DNA of 64,000 nucleotides from Rhodococcus sp. HNM0569 (lineage in GTDB: Bacteria; Actinomycetota; Actinomycetes; Mycobacteriales; Mycobacteriaceae): positions 1 to 64,000 of the forward strand of contig NZ_JAASAE010000009.1 of assembly GCF_012726205.1 (NCBI RefSeq), written 5' to 3'. This document shows positions 42,755 to 52,446 of the stretch, piece after piece. The notes beneath the pieces are model-generated. The model was given only the letters and a program-made list of their open reading frames with translations, was not told the DNA's origin and did no database searches. Position 1 is the first letter of the stretch, and every line of letters begins with the position of its first letter. Position numbers and translations under genes: made by a program.

Positions 42755-43134
42755 GGTCTTCCCATCCTTCGGTCGTACAGCGCGGACGAAAATCCGGTCC
42801 ACGTGTCATGGCTCGGGGCCGCTCGTCTGCAACGTCCCCCGGGGCGGCACGCCCGCACGGCGCCCGGTCCCGCAGGGAGTGTATGGCATAGCGATCCTTG
42901 TGGTGACTCGCTGGTGACCATACGACTACCCACGAGTTGTGTTCGGGGCTGGTGATGCAACTGTTACGGATGTGAACGGACTCCGTTACGGCGGAGCGGT
43001 CATCGGAGTGCGCCGGTGAGCACGAAGCGGTCACGGCAGTACGTCTAGGCTGTCTCGGACCCCTCGATGCGGAGCGGTGGGCGCGTGCCCTCGTGCTGTC
43101 ATCGCCCGACGACCGACCGGGAGTGCACAGAACA
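42755..43134. other. 380-bp divergent intergenic region
   Basis: No coding frame is convincing here. It contains promoters for the secreted protein and the GT87 gene that I cannot place exactly. GTTACGG is repeated directly at 42963 and 42985 (22-bp period), and TGGTGAC twice near 42900-42917; these may be protein-binding sites. The 42895-42970 stretch is lower in G+C than its flanks. Confidence 0.4.
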
Positions 43135-44475
43135 GTGTCCGACCGCAGTACCTCCACTCCGGAAGCCGACGACTTCTTTCCGGGTGCAGGCGTGCGCGGC
43201 CGGGCAGGTGCGCGACTGCGCACCGTGCTGCGGTGGTCGCCCGTGCTGCTCGTGGTGTCGATCGCCGCGCGTCTCGTGTGGACGCTCGCGACGCCGAACG
43301 GCATGAACCTCGTCGACCTCCACGTGTACGTCGACGGGTCGGGCTCGCTGTTCGACGGCGACCTGTACGACTACACGTACTCGGAAGAGACGCCCGACTT
43401 CCCGCTGCCGTTCACGTATCCGCCGTTCGCGGCCCTCGTGTTCTACCCACTGCACTACCTACCGTTTCCGGTGGTCGGTGTCGGCTGGCAACTTCTCATC
43501 GCCGCGGCGCTGTTCGCACTGGTGTGGCTGAGCCTGCGCCTGCTGTTCGGCGAGCGCGTCCAGGGCAGGCGCTGGCTCGAACTCACCGCGGTCTGGACCG
43601 CGGTCGGGTTGTGGACCGAGCCGGTGCGCACCACTCTCGACTACGGCCAGGTCAACGTGTTCCTCGCGCTGGCGGCCGTCGGCGCCGCGAGTACGACGCG
43701 CTGGTGGCTCGCCGGTGGGCTCGTCGGCCTCGCGGCGGGCGTCAAGCTCACGCCCGCGGTCACCGGGCTGTATCTCGCCGGGCAGCGCAGGTGGGCAGCG
43801 GCGGTCGCGTCGGCCGTGACGTTCGCCGGCACGGTCGGTCTCAGTTACCTGCTCGTGGGCTCGGCCGCGCACGAATACTTCACGACTCTCCTCGGCGACG
43901 CCGACCGGATCGGCCCGGTCGGGTCGGTGTGGAACCAGTCGTTGCGCGGCGCGCTCAGCAGGCTCGTCGGGCACGACGTCGGCTCCGGACTCGCGTGGGC
44001 TGCGGCCGTTGCCGTGTCGGGTGTGCTCGCCGTGCTCGCGTGGCGCGCGATCGGCGCGGCGGACCGGCTCGGCACGCTGCTGATCGTGCAACTGTTCGGT
44101 CTGCTGCTCTCGCCGATCTCGTGGTCGCACCACTGGGTATGGGTCGTGCCGCTGCTCGTGTGGCTCGTGCACGGTCGCTACCGACACCGCCTGGGCGCCC
44201 GCATCCTCGCCGGCTACTGGCTCGTGACGTCCCTCGTGGGTGTCCCGTGGGTGCTGTCGTTCTTCCAGGACTCGATCTGGATCGTGTCGCGGCCCGGGCT
44301 GCTCGCGTGGATCGGCGCCGTCGACGTCCTCGGCGCGCTCGCGACGTTCGTGTGGCTCGCGTGGACGGAGCGCGGCGTGGGCGGCGCGAAGGGTGCGCGC
44401 CGAAGGGGAGAAGCGGGACTCACGAAGCGATCAGGTCGTCGATCTTCGACACCAGATCCAGATCCAGCTGTGTGA
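43135..44475 (+). CDS. pimE: GT-C polyprenyl-phosphate mannosyltransferase (GT87, PimE-like)
   Basis: 446 residues from a GTG at 43135; starts at 43093 or 43123 are also possible. About ten helices. After helix 1 comes 'NLVDLHVYVDG', with the Asp-x-x-Val-Tyr segment of DUF2029/GT87 enzymes, then 'FPLPFTYPPFAALVFYPL', 'DYGQVNVFLALAAVG', 'AAGVKLTPAVTGLYL' and 'SPISWSHHWVWVVPL'. PimE adds an alpha-1,2-mannose from polyprenyl-phosphomannose to phosphatidylinositol mannosides on the outer face of the membrane. The adjacent phhB and mutT2 genes match the mycobacterial pimE locus, which supports the assignment. 3' end overlaps phhB by 56 bp. Confidence 0.85.
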   Translation: MSDRSTSTPEADDFFPGAGVRGRAGARLRTVLRWSPVLLVVSIAARLVWTLATPNGMNLVDLHVYVDGSGSLFDGDLYDYTYSEETPDFPLPFTYPPFAALVFYPLHYLPFPVVGVGWQLLIAAALFALVWLSLRLLFGERVQGRRWLELTAVWTAVGLWTEPVRTTLDYGQVNVFLALAAVGAASTTRWWLAGGLVGLAAGVKLTPAVTGLYLAGQRRWAAAVASAVTFAGTVGLSYLLVGSAAHEYFTTLLGDADRIGPVGSVWNQSLRGALSRLVGHDVGSGLAWAAAVAVSGVLAVLAWRAIGAADRLGTLLIVQLFGLLLSPISWSHHWVWVVPLLVWLVHGRYRHRLGARILAGYWLVTSLVGVPWVLSFFQDSIWIVSRPGLLAWIGAVDVLGALATFVWLAWTERGVGGAKGARRRGEAGLTKRSGRRSSTPDPDPAV

Positions 44476-44707
44476 TGCCGCCCGCGGAGTGTGTGGTGAC
44501 GCGATAGGTGACCTTGCGCCAGCGGATGTCGATGTCGGGATGATGGTTCAGCTCTTCGGCGACCTCGGCGACTCTGCGCACGAGGTCGATCGCCGCGGGA
44601 AACGACTCGGATTCGACGGTGCGCGAGAGCTCGTCACCGCTGCGACGCCACCCGGGCCGCTCGGCGAGTCCCGCGTCGATCTCGCCGTCGGACAACAATT
44701 CGGCCAT
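44420..44707 (-). CDS. phhB: 4a-hydroxytetrahydrobiopterin dehydratase (PCD/DCoH)
   Basis: 95 residues, a complete PCD domain: 'GWRRSGDELSRTVESESF', 'AAIDLVRRVAEVAEELNHHP' and 'IDIRWRKVTYRVTTHSAGGI'. The His-His-Pro-Asp and later Thr-His-x-x-Gly-Gly form the active site that dehydrates pterin-4a-carbinolamine. Many bacterial members act in molybdopterin or folate maintenance. It is convergent with pimE (56-bp overlap) and its start lies head to head with mutT2. Confidence 0.94.
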   Translation of the reverse strand: MAELLSDGEIDAGLAERPGWRRSGDELSRTVESESFPAAIDLVRRVAEVAEELNHHPDIDIRWRKVTYRVTTHSAGGITQLDLDLVSKIDDLIAS

Positions 44708-44723
44708 GAACCATGATGTGACG

Positions 44724-45179
44724 ATGCCGCACGCACATGCAACGGGTCGGGCACATCCCGACGATCCGCGGGAAGTGGTGGCGGCGGCGATCGTCCGCGA
44801 CGGACTGCTGCTCCTCGCGCAGCGCACCCGCCCGGCCGAACTCGCCGGGCTGTGGGAGCTGCCCGGCGGCAAGGTCGAGCCGGGCGAGCGGCCGTCGGCC
44901 GCGCTACGACGCGAGCTCGCCGAAGAACTCGGCGTCGACGCGCGCGCGCACGGCCGGGTGGGAGCCGACGTGCCGCTTCCGGGCGGCATGGTGCTGCGCG
45001 CGTATCGCGCCGAGCTCGTGGCAGGCGAGCCCGCCGCGCTCGAGCATGCGGCGGTGCGCTGGGTCGACCGTCCCGGACTCGAGGAGGCCGACCTCGTGCC
45101 CAACGATCGCGCCTGGCTGCCGGACCTGGTCGCGCTGCTGGAATCACCACCGCACGGTCGGCCACCTACGAGCGGGTAG
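44724..45179 (+). CDS. mutT2: Nudix hydrolase MutT2-like
   Basis: 151 residues from the ATG at 44724; an ATG at 44706 would overlap the phhB start codon. The Nudix box 'GKVEPGERPSAALRREL' continues 'AEELGV' with the metal-binding Glu residues in place. 'LLLLAQRTRPAELAGLWELP' precedes it, as in MutT/CTP-type Nudix enzymes. Mycobacterial MutT2 hydrolyses dCTP, 5-methyl-dCTP and oxidised dGTP to clean the nucleotide pool. Gene order with pimE and phhB supports the assignment. Confidence 0.88.
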   Translation: MPHAHATGRAHPDDPREVVAAAIVRDGLLLLAQRTRPAELAGLWELPGGKVEPGERPSAALRRELAEELGVDARAHGRVGADVPLPGGMVLRAYRAELVAGEPAALEHAAVRWVDRPGLEEADLVPNDRAWLPDLVALLESPPHGRPPTSG

Positions 45180-45362
45180 GATGAGTCCGGCCGCGTATGC
45201 GTGGTCGGCCTGTTGCTCACCGTGGGAGGTCGCCCCCGCTGCACACTCCGGGACGAGCCCGGGGCGTGTGCCGAGCACGGCCGCCCACAGCCGCACGACG
45301 GTGCTCCTGCGTTCCTCCGCAAGCCCCGCGTGGCAAATCGACCCAGCCAGGAGAGCTCACGC

Positions 45363-47258
45363 GTGTCCACCACCAGCTTCCGTAACGTCGCCATCGTCGC
45401 GCACGTCGACCACGGCAAGACCACCCTCGTCGACGCGATGCTGCGTCAGTCGGGAGCATTCGCGGAACGCGCGGAACTCGTCGACCGCGTGATGGACTCG
45501 GGAGACCTCGAACGCGAGAAGGGCATCACCATTCTCGCGAAGAACACCGCCGTGCACCGCCACAACGCCGACGGCACGGTCACGGTCATCAACGTGATCG
45601 ACACTCCCGGCCACGCCGACTTCGGTGGCGAGGTCGAGCGCGGCCTGTCGATGGTCGACGGTGTCGTGCTGCTCGTCGACGCGTCCGAAGGCCCGCTGCC
45701 GCAGACCCGGTTCGTGCTGCGCAAGGCGCTCGCCGCGTCGCTGCCGGTCATCATCGTCGTCAACAAGACCGACCGCCCCGACGCCCGCATCGAAGAGGTC
45801 GTCACCGAGAGCCAGGACCTGCTGCTCGACCTCGCGTCCGATCTCGACGACGCCGCCGCGACGGCCGCCGAGGCGATGCTGGACCTGCCCGTGCTGTACG
45901 CCTCGGGCCGTGAGGGCAAGGCATCCACCGAGCAGCCAGCGGACGGCCAGGCACCCGCCGCCGAGAACCTCGATGCGCTGTTCGACGTGCTGATGGAGCA
46001 CATCCCGGCCCCCAAGGGCGACGTGTCCGCACCGCTGCAGGCACACGTCACCAACCTCGACGCGTCCGACTTCCTCGGCCGTCTCGCGCTCGTGCGCATC
46101 CACAACGGTGAGCTGCGCAAGGGCCAGACCGTCGCGTGGATGCACGAGGACGGCGTCAAGAACGTCAAGATCACCGAACTGCTCGCCACCGAAGGCGTCG
46201 AGCGCCATCCGGCCGAGTCGGCCGTCGCGGGCGACATCGTCGCCGTCGCCGGCATCCCGGAGATCATGATCGGCGACACGCTTGCCGACTCGGAGAATCC
46301 CGTCGCGCTTCCGCAGATCACCATCGACGAGCCCGCCATCTCGATCACGATCGGCACCAACACGTCGCCGCTGGTCGGACGAGTGCAGGGGCACAAGCTC
46401 ACCGCGCGCATGGTCAAGGCGCGTCTCGATGCCGAACTCGTCGGCAATGTGTCGCTGCGGGTCGTCGACATCGGACGGCCCGATGCGTGGGAGGTCCAGG
46501 GGCGTGGCGAGCTCGCGCTCGCGATCCTCGTCGAGCAGATGCGCCGCGAAGGCTTCGAGCTCACCGTCGGCAAGCCGCAGGTCGTCACGCGCCAGATCGA
46601 CGGCAAGGTCCACGAGCCGTACGAAGAGCTCACCATCGACACTCCCGAGGAACACCTCGGCTCGATCACGCAGCTGCTCGCCGCGCGCAAGGGCAAGATG
46701 GTGCAGATGAACAACCACGCCGCCGGCTGGGTGCGCATGGAGTTCATCGTGCCGTCGCGCGGACTCATCGGCTTCCGCACCGACTTCCTCACCGAGACCC
46801 GCGGCACCGGCATCGCGAACGCGGTCTTCCACGGCTACGCGCCCTGGGCGGGCGAGATCCGGGCCCGGCACACCGGTTCGCTCGTGTCCGACCGACAGGG
46901 CACCGTCACTCCGTTCGCGATGATCCAGCTCGCCGACCGCGGCACCTTCTTCGTCGAGCCCGGTGCCCAGACCTACGAGGGCCACGTCGTCGGTATCAAC
47001 CCGCGCGCCGAAGACCTCGACATCAACGCCACCAAGGAGAAGAAGCTCACCAACATGCGGTCGGCGACGGCCGACGCGACGGAGACCCTCGCGAAGCCGA
47101 TCGAGCTGACCCTCGAAGGCGCGATGGAGTTCTGCGCCGCAGACGAGTGCGTCGAGGTGACGCCGGAGATCGTCCGCGTCCGCAAGCTGCACCTGAACGC
47201 CACCGAGCGTGCGCGCGAGCGTTCACGCGCCAAGCAGCGCGACAAGGCAGCGCTCTAA
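45363..47258 (+). CDS. typA: Ribosome-associated GTPase TypA/BipA
   Basis: 631 residues from a GTG at 45363 with AGGAG upstream; the frame extends 162 bp further upstream without conserved content. 'NVAIVAHVDHGKTTLVDAML' is the P-loop, 'VIDTPGHADFGGEVERGLSM' switch II and 'VNKTDRPDAR' the G4 motif; domains II, III and V and the BipA-specific C-terminal domain follow ('RGLIGFRTDFLTETRGTGI', 'FFVEPGAQTYEGHVVG'). It binds 70S ribosomes and helps 50S assembly in the cold and under stress. Length is normal. Confidence 0.96.
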   Translation: MSTTSFRNVAIVAHVDHGKTTLVDAMLRQSGAFAERAELVDRVMDSGDLEREKGITILAKNTAVHRHNADGTVTVINVIDTPGHADFGGEVERGLSMVDGVVLLVDASEGPLPQTRFVLRKALAASLPVIIVVNKTDRPDARIEEVVTESQDLLLDLASDLDDAAATAAEAMLDLPVLYASGREGKASTEQPADGQAPAAENLDALFDVLMEHIPAPKGDVSAPLQAHVTNLDASDFLGRLALVRIHNGELRKGQTVAWMHEDGVKNVKITELLATEGVERHPAESAVAGDIVAVAGIPEIMIGDTLADSENPVALPQITIDEPAISITIGTNTSPLVGRVQGHKLTARMVKARLDAELVGNVSLRVVDIGRPDAWEVQGRGELALAILVEQMRREGFELTVGKPQVVTRQIDGKVHEPYEELTIDTPEEHLGSITQLLAARKGKMVQMNNHAAGWVRMEFIVPSRGLIGFRTDFLTETRGTGIANAVFHGYAPWAGEIRARHTGSLVSDRQGTVTPFAMIQLADRGTFFVEPGAQTYEGHVVGINPRAEDLDINATKEKKLTNMRSATADATETLAKPIELTLEGAMEFCAADECVEVTPEIVRVRKLHLNATERARERSRAKQRDKAAL

Positions 47259-47346
47259 CCTGCCTTCGGCGGCGGGTCCGCGGCAACAACGACAGTCGGA
47301 AGACGGGACGGTTCGTGGAGAGCGGTGACGTGATCAGGGGTTCGGT

Positions 47347-49233
47347 GTGAGAAGAGGATCGGTGCTGGTCGGGGGGCTGGCCACGCTCGTGGCGCTGCTC
47401 CTGCTCACGGCGTGCACCGCGGACCCGCCACCGCCGGTCGAGAGCACCGAGACTCCCGAGCCGATCGTGCCCACCACGGAGCGCGAGCCGTTCGTCGTCG
47501 CGATCGACGACGTCGGCAACGGGTTCAACCCGCACCTGCTCGCCGACCAGTCGCCCGCCAACGCGGCCGTCTCGTCGCTGGTGTTGCCGAGCCCGTTCCG
47601 TACCGCGCCTGTCGCGGATCGGCCGGGCGAGGTGCAGCGCGTGCCCGACCCGTCGCTGCTCGTCTCAGCCGAGGTCACGTCCGAAGCGCCGTTCACGATC
47701 ACCTACCGACTGCGCACCGACGCGCAGTGGTCCGACAGCGCACCGGTCGCGGCCGAGGACTTCCGCTATCTGTGGCAGGAGATGATCAGCAAACCCGGTG
47801 TCGTCGACCCCGCGGGTTACCGGCTCATCGACGACGTCCGCTCGTCCGGTGGCGGCAAGACCGTCACGGTCGTCATGAAGTCGCCGTACCCGGCGTGGCG
47901 CGAGCTGTTCTCCGATCTGCTGCCGTCGCACCTGATCAAGGACTCGCCTGGAGGATTCGAGACGGGGCTGATGGACGGCATCCCGGTGTCGGGCTCGTGG
48001 TTCCACGTCAAGTCGATCGACCGCGGCCGCGACGAGATCCTGCTCGAACGCAACGACCGGTTCTGGGGCACACCCGCGGTGCCGTCGCAGATCCTGCTGC
48101 GCCGGGCGGGCACGCCGTCGCAGCTCGCCGACTCGATGCGCACGGGCGACGCGCAGGTGGCGGTCACCCGCGGCGGCGCTCCCACGTCGGCGCAGCTCGC
48201 GGCCATTCCCGACGTGCGCACCGGGCAGACCTTCCAGCCCCGCATGATGGAGCTCATGCTCAACGGGCGCGTGCCCGCGCTCGCGGACATCCGGGTGCGT
48301 CGGGCGCTGCTGGCGTTCCTCGACACCGACCTGCTTGCAGCGGTGGGGGCGGGTGGTGATGCCGCGCAGGCACGTTCGCTCGTCTTCGCGCCGTCCGATC
48401 CGGCGTACGCACCCTCGGCACCGCCCCGGCCCACCCGCGACGACGCGCTCGCGCTGCTCGCCGAGGCCGGGTACGTGCTCGGCGACACGAGCAGCGGCGA
48501 CGCGGACGCAGGCTCGGCCACCACGACCGCAAGCACGCCCACGGGGACCGCGACACCGAAACGTGAACCCGAACCCACCCGCACGCAGCTGGTGCGCGGC
48601 GACGAGACGCTGCGGTTCACGATCGGCGTCCCGATCGGCGACGAGGTCGCGGCCGCGGTCGCCAACACCGCCGTCGACCAGCTGCGCGGAGCGGGCGTGG
48701 ACGCCTCCGTGGAGGCCGTCGAGGCGGAAGAGCTCTACAGCGAGGCACTCACCGACGAGTCGGTCGACGCGGTCGTCGGCTGGAACCGCGCGGGTGGCGA
48801 TCCCGCGACGGCGGTCGCGTCGCGGTTCGCGTGCATCCCCGAGGCGGCCGCCCGTGACGAGGCGACGCCGTCCGACGGCGCCACACCGTCCCGCACGCCC
48901 GACCCGGACGACCCCGAGACGACCGACACCGTGGCCCCGGATGAGACGTCCGAGGATCTCGACGCCGAACGCGATGCGCCGTCGAACCTGTCCGGCCTGT
49001 GCGATCCGACGGTGCAGCCCGCGCTCACCGCGGCACTGCGCGGCGACGGCGACGTCACCGCGACGCTGCGCGACCTCGACGCCCGGCTGTGGGGGCTCGC
49101 GACGGTCGCGCCGCTGTTCCAGGATCGGACGGCCGTTGCCGCGGGCCCGTCCGCGGGCGGCGTGACGCTCACCGGTGTACTGCCGTCCGGAGTGTTCGCC
49201 GACGCCGCGCTGTGGGAGCGGGAGACGCCGTGA
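47347..49233 (+). CDS. lpqW: LpqW-like lipoprotein of the peptide/nickel ABC-binding fold
   Basis: 628 residues, GTG start. A lipobox with Cys23 ('LLLTACTAD') is followed by a periplasmic binding protein type 2 domain in which 'DAQWSDSAPVAAEDFRYLW', 'YPAWRELFSDLLPSHLIKD' and 'ILLERNDRFWG' are typical of DppA/OppA. Two insertions rich in Thr, Pro, Asp and Glu (about 380-410 and 505-545) are unusual. In mycobacteria LpqW does not carry peptides but controls the split between PIM and lipomannan synthesis downstream of PimE. The position after typA and before mshB matches the mycobacterial order. Stop overlaps mshB (GTGA). Confidence 0.86.
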   Translation: MRRGSVLVGGLATLVALLLLTACTADPPPPVESTETPEPIVPTTEREPFVVAIDDVGNGFNPHLLADQSPANAAVSSLVLPSPFRTAPVADRPGEVQRVPDPSLLVSAEVTSEAPFTITYRLRTDAQWSDSAPVAAEDFRYLWQEMISKPGVVDPAGYRLIDDVRSSGGGKTVTVVMKSPYPAWRELFSDLLPSHLIKDSPGGFETGLMDGIPVSGSWFHVKSIDRGRDEILLERNDRFWGTPAVPSQILLRRAGTPSQLADSMRTGDAQVAVTRGGAPTSAQLAAIPDVRTGQTFQPRMMELMLNGRVPALADIRVRRALLAFLDTDLLAAVGAGGDAAQARSLVFAPSDPAYAPSAPPRPTRDDALALLAEAGYVLGDTSSGDADAGSATTTASTPTGTATPKREPEPTRTQLVRGDETLRFTIGVPIGDEVAAAVANTAVDQLRGAGVDASVEAVEAEELYSEALTDESVDAVVGWNRAGGDPATAVASRFACIPEAAARDEATPSDGATPSRTPDPDDPETTDTVAPDETSEDLDAERDAPSNLSGLCDPTVQPALTAALRGDGDVTATLRDLDARLWGLATVAPLFQDRTAVAAGPSAGGVTLTGVLPSGVFADAALWERETP

Positions 49234-50093
49234 CCGCATTCGGCAAGCGCCTGTTGCTCGTCCACGCGCATCCCGACGACGAGACGCTCACGACGGGCGG
49301 CACCATCGCGCGGTACGTCGCCGAGGGGGCCGAGGTCACCGTGCTCACGTGCACGCTCGGCGAGGAAGGCGAGGTCATCGGCGAGCGCTGGTCGCAGCTC
49401 GTGGCCGACGAGGCGAATCAACTGGGTGGCTATCGCATCGCAGAGCTCACCGCGGCGCTCGCCGCACTGGGCGTCGGGGCGCCGCGGTTCCTCGGTGGCG
49501 CGGGCCGGTTCCGCGATTCCGGTATGGCGGGCACCCCGTCGGCTCGGCACCCGCGCGCATTCGTCGCCGCCGACCGCGACCGCGTGATCGACGCCGTCGC
49601 CGACGTGATCGGCGAGCTCCGCCCGCACGTGGTCGTCACGTACGCCGCCGACGGTGGCTACGGCCATCCCGATCACGTCCGCGCCCACGAGGTCACGCGC
49701 GCGGCCGTCGACGTGGCGGCGGAGCGGGGGTGGGACGTGCCGAAGATGTACTGGACGGTCGCCGAGGCATCGGCCGTCGAGGACGGCGTGTGCCGCATCG
49801 GTCGCATTCCGGAGCACTGGCGGCTGCCGGAACCGGGCGAGCTGCCCAGCCTCGCCGATCACCTCGTGACCGCGCAGGTCGACGTCCGCGACCACCTCGT
49901 CGCGAAGCGAGCCGCATTCGCCGCGCATGCGACGCAGATCGAGTTGTCCGATGTGGGGCCCGAGTTCGCGCTGTCCAATCGCATCGCCCAGCCGGTCCTG
50001 ACGACCGAGTATTTCGTGCTCGGCCGGGGCGCTGCGGGTCCCGTCGACGCGGCCGGACGCGAAACGGACCTGTTCGGTGGTCTCGACATGTGA
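49230..50093 (+). CDS. mshB: Mycothiol biosynthesis deacetylase MshB
   Basis: 287 residues. The LmbE-like zinc motif 'HAHPDDE' gives His14, Asp16 or Asp17, and the later 'GYGHPDHVRAHE' gives His149; 'FLGGAGRFRDSGMAGTP' is the MshB-specific loop. It removes the acetyl group from GlcNAc-Ins to give GlcN-Ins for mycothiol synthesis, the main thiol of actinobacteria. The GTG start overlaps the lpqW stop, so the two are translated together. Confidence 0.94.
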   Translation: MTAFGKRLLLVHAHPDDETLTTGGTIARYVAEGAEVTVLTCTLGEEGEVIGERWSQLVADEANQLGGYRIAELTAALAALGVGAPRFLGGAGRFRDSGMAGTPSARHPRAFVAADRDRVIDAVADVIGELRPHVVVTYAADGGYGHPDHVRAHEVTRAAVDVAAERGWDVPKMYWTVAEASAVEDGVCRIGRIPEHWRLPEPGELPSLADHLVTAQVDVRDHLVAKRAAFAAHATQIELSDVGPEFALSNRIAQPVLTTEYFVLGRGAAGPVDAAGRETDLFGGLDM

Positions 50094-50177
50094 TCCCGGA
50101 CGCCACCCACCCTCCTCTGTGATGTGCGCCATAGGGCGTCTACACTGTGTCGACAGTCACCGTCACGGGGAGGGCGC

Positions 50178-50336
50178 ATGTTCAACTGGGACGTCCAGAA
50201 TGCGATCGTCGCGTTCGTCGACACTCAACGACCGTTCTTCGCGCAGCAGCACGAGATGTACTACAGCGCGCTCTACCACTTCGCCGACACGCAGAGCCAT
50301 CTGCTGACCCTGCTCGGCTACCCGCCGGTTCCATGA
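50178..50336 (+). CDS. Small protein (52 aa), unknown
   Basis: An ATG preceded by GGGGAGG with four-base spacing opens a 52-residue frame that ends 14 bp before the next gene. It is rich in aromatic and Gln residues ('RPFFAQQHEMYYSALYHF') with no membrane helix. TACACT at 50141-50146 could be its -10 box. The composition is unlike random high-G+C frames, which favours a real gene; no family is recognised. Confidence 0.6.
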   Translation: MFNWDVQNAIVAFVDTQRPFFAQQHEMYYSALYHFADTQSHLLTLLGYPPVP

Positions 50337-50350
50337 CCCACAATTGAGGA

Positions 50351-50782
50351 ATGACCAGCAGTCCGCCGCAGACCGGTCCTGAGCGCTCGCGCCTGCGCGC
50401 CGCCGCGGTGGCGGTGCTGGTGTTCGACGGTTTCCTGTGTGCCGTGCTCTCGGCGCTGTTCCTGCCCGCCTATCTCGGCGGCACGCCGTTTCCGATCGCG
50501 ATCGTGGCCGCGGGCGTCGTCAACGTGCTGCTCGTGATGGGCGTACGAGCCGTCACGCCGCGTGTGCGTACCGCATTCGCTCCGCTCGCCGCGTGGCTCG
50601 TCGGTTTCGTCCTGTGCATGGCAGGCGGTCCGGGAGGCGACGTGATCCTCCTCGCGACACCGTGGACGCTGTTGCTGTTCGTCGTGGGGCTCGTCCCCGC
50701 GCTGGCGTATCTGTGGTTGTCGAGCATGCGCGCCGTCGTCGCGGCGGGGCACCAGCCTGCTGCTGTTTCCCGGCACGGGTAG
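50351..50782 (+). CDS. Membrane protein, Rv1171-like
   Basis: 143 residues with four helices (17-40, 45-65, 75-95, 101-125) and a polar N-terminus. TTGAGGA precedes the ATG. In mycobacteria a membrane protein of this size follows mshB (Rv1171); position and topology support orthology, but sequence comparison was not possible. Function unknown. The window's synteny with mycobacteria breaks after this gene. Confidence 0.72.
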   Translation: MTSSPPQTGPERSRLRAAAVAVLVFDGFLCAVLSALFLPAYLGGTPFPIAIVAAGVVNVLLVMGVRAVTPRVRTAFAPLAAWLVGFVLCMAGGPGGDVILLATPWTLLLFVVGLVPALAYLWLSSMRAVVAAGHQPAAVSRHG

Positions 50783-50835
50783 CCGGGTAGTCGCTCCGTG
50801 CCGGCATTCCTGCAGGACGCCGTAAAGGAGCGACA

Positions 50836-52362
50836 ATGACGGATGCGAATTTCACCACCGACGACGCCGGGATTCCGGTCGAGTCGGACGAACACTCGTT
50901 GACCATCGGCGCGGAGGGCCCGGTCCTTCTCCAGGACTTCTACCTGATCGAGAAGATGGCTCAGTTCAACCGCGAGCGGGTCGTCGAGCGGCAGCCGCAC
51001 GCCAAGGGCGGCGGTGCTTTCGGACACTTCCAGGTGACGCACGACATCAGCCGATACACCAAGGCCGATCTCTTCCAGCCCGGCAAGAAGACGGAACTGT
51101 TGATCCGGTTCTCGACGGTGGCAGGCGAGCGGGGCAGCCCGGACACGTGGCGCGACCCGCGTGGATTCGCGATCAAGTTCTACACCGAGCAGGGCAACTA
51201 CGACATGGTCGGCAACAACACGCCCGTGTTCTTCGTCCGCGACCCGATGAAGTTCCAGGACTTCATCCGGTCTCAGAAGCGCCGCGCCGACAACAACCTG
51301 CGCGATCACGACATGCAGTGGGACTTCTGGACGCTGTCGCCCGAATCCGCCCACCAGGTCACGTGGCTCATGGGTGACCGCGGTATCCCGCGCTCGTGGC
51401 GCCACATGAACGGGTACACGAGCCATACCTACCTGTGGGTCAACGAGGGGGGTGAGAAGTTCTGGGTCAAGTACCACTTCCGCACCGATCAGGGCCATCA
51501 GTTCTTCACACAGGACGAGGGCGACCAGATGGCCGCGATGGACACCGACTATCACACGCGCGACCTGTGGGAACACATCGACGCGGGCGAGTACCCGTCG
51601 TGGACGTTGTACGTGCAGGTGATGCCGTTCGACGAGGCCGCGAGCTATCGGTTCAACCCGTTCGACCTGACGAAGGTGTGGTCCAAGAAGGACTATCCAC
51701 TGATCGAGGTCGGCAAGATGACGCTCGACCGCAATCCGGACGACTACCACTGTGAGATCGAACAGGCCGCCTTCGAGCCGAGCAATCTGGTGCCCGGGAT
51801 CGGCGCGAGCCCCGACCGGATGCTCATCGGCCGGTTGTTCTCGTATGCGGACGCGCACCGCTACCGGATCGGCTCGAATTACGCGGAGCTGCCCGTCAAC
51901 CGCCCGCACGTCCCCGTCCGCTCCTACACCAAGGACGGGCACATGCGGCATCACAATCCCGGCGACCCGGTGTACGTGCCCAACTCGAAGGGCGGGCCGC
52001 ACGCCGACCCGTCGCAGGTGGGCACGACCGCATACTGGCCGTCGCAGGGCGGCGACATGGTCCGCGCGCCGTACGTCCAGCACGCCGAGGACGACGACTG
52101 GATCCAGGCGGGCACGCTCGTGCGCGAGGTCCTCGACGACGCCGCACGCGGACGGCTCGTCGACAATGTCGTCGGGCACCTGCTCAACGGCGTCACCGAG
52201 CCGGTGTTGGTGCGAGCGTTCGAGTACTGGCACAACATCGACAAGGACATCGGCGACCGCATCGAGGCCGGTGTCCGCGAGAAGCAGCGTGCAGGGGTCA
52301 AGGACCCGAAGGCCGAAGGGCAGGCGAGCCCGGCGCGCACGAGCGCGCAGAAGAACGCCTGA
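50836..52362 (+). CDS. katA: Catalase, monofunctional haem type
   Basis: 508 residues, a small-subunit catalase. Distal His55 in '[17 protein letters not shown]', '[20 protein letters not shown]', the Asn in '[14 protein letters not shown]' and the proximal haem ligand Tyr337 in '[12 protein letters not shown]' are all present. It breaks down hydrogen peroxide in the cytoplasm. AAAGGAG lies upstream of the ATG. TnpB element copy 2 starts nine bases after the stop codon, so any native terminator has been displaced. Confidence 0.96.
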   Translation: MTDANFTTDDAGIPVESDEHSLTIGAEGPVLLQDFYLIEKMAQFNRERVVERQPHAKGGGAFGHFQVTHDISRYTKADLFQPGKKTELLIRFSTVAGERGSPDTWRDPRGFAIKFYTEQGNYDMVGNNTPVFFVRDPMKFQDFIRSQKRRADNNLRDHDMQWDFWTLSPESAHQVTWLMGDRGIPRSWRHMNGYTSHTYLWVNEGGEKFWVKYHFRTDQGHQFFTQDEGDQMAAMDTDYHTRDLWEHIDAGEYPSWTLYVQVMPFDEAASYRFNPFDLTKVWSKKDYPLIEVGKMTLDRNPDDYHCEIEQAAFEPSNLVPGIGASPDRMLIGRLFSYADAHRYRIGSNYAELPVNRPHVPVRSYTKDGHMRHHNPGDPVYVPNSKGGPHADPSQVGTTAYWPSQGGDMVRAPYVQHAEDDDWIQAGTLVREVLDDAARGRLVDNVVGHLLNGVTEPVLVRAFEYWHNIDKDIGDRIEAGVREKQRAGVKDPKAEGQASPARTSAQKNA

Positions 52363-52446
52363 CCGGACAAGGTAGCGCGCAAGCCCGGTCGTTCAGGGCC
52401 GGGTTGGTGCGTCAATCATGTCGGTGGTAGTGGCTATGGTCCTGCT

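Noticed and set aside
43077-44507. 476-residue plus-strand Arg-rich frame
   Set aside because: It is an offset reading of the GT87 gene; the neighbouring frame has membrane helices and family motifs.
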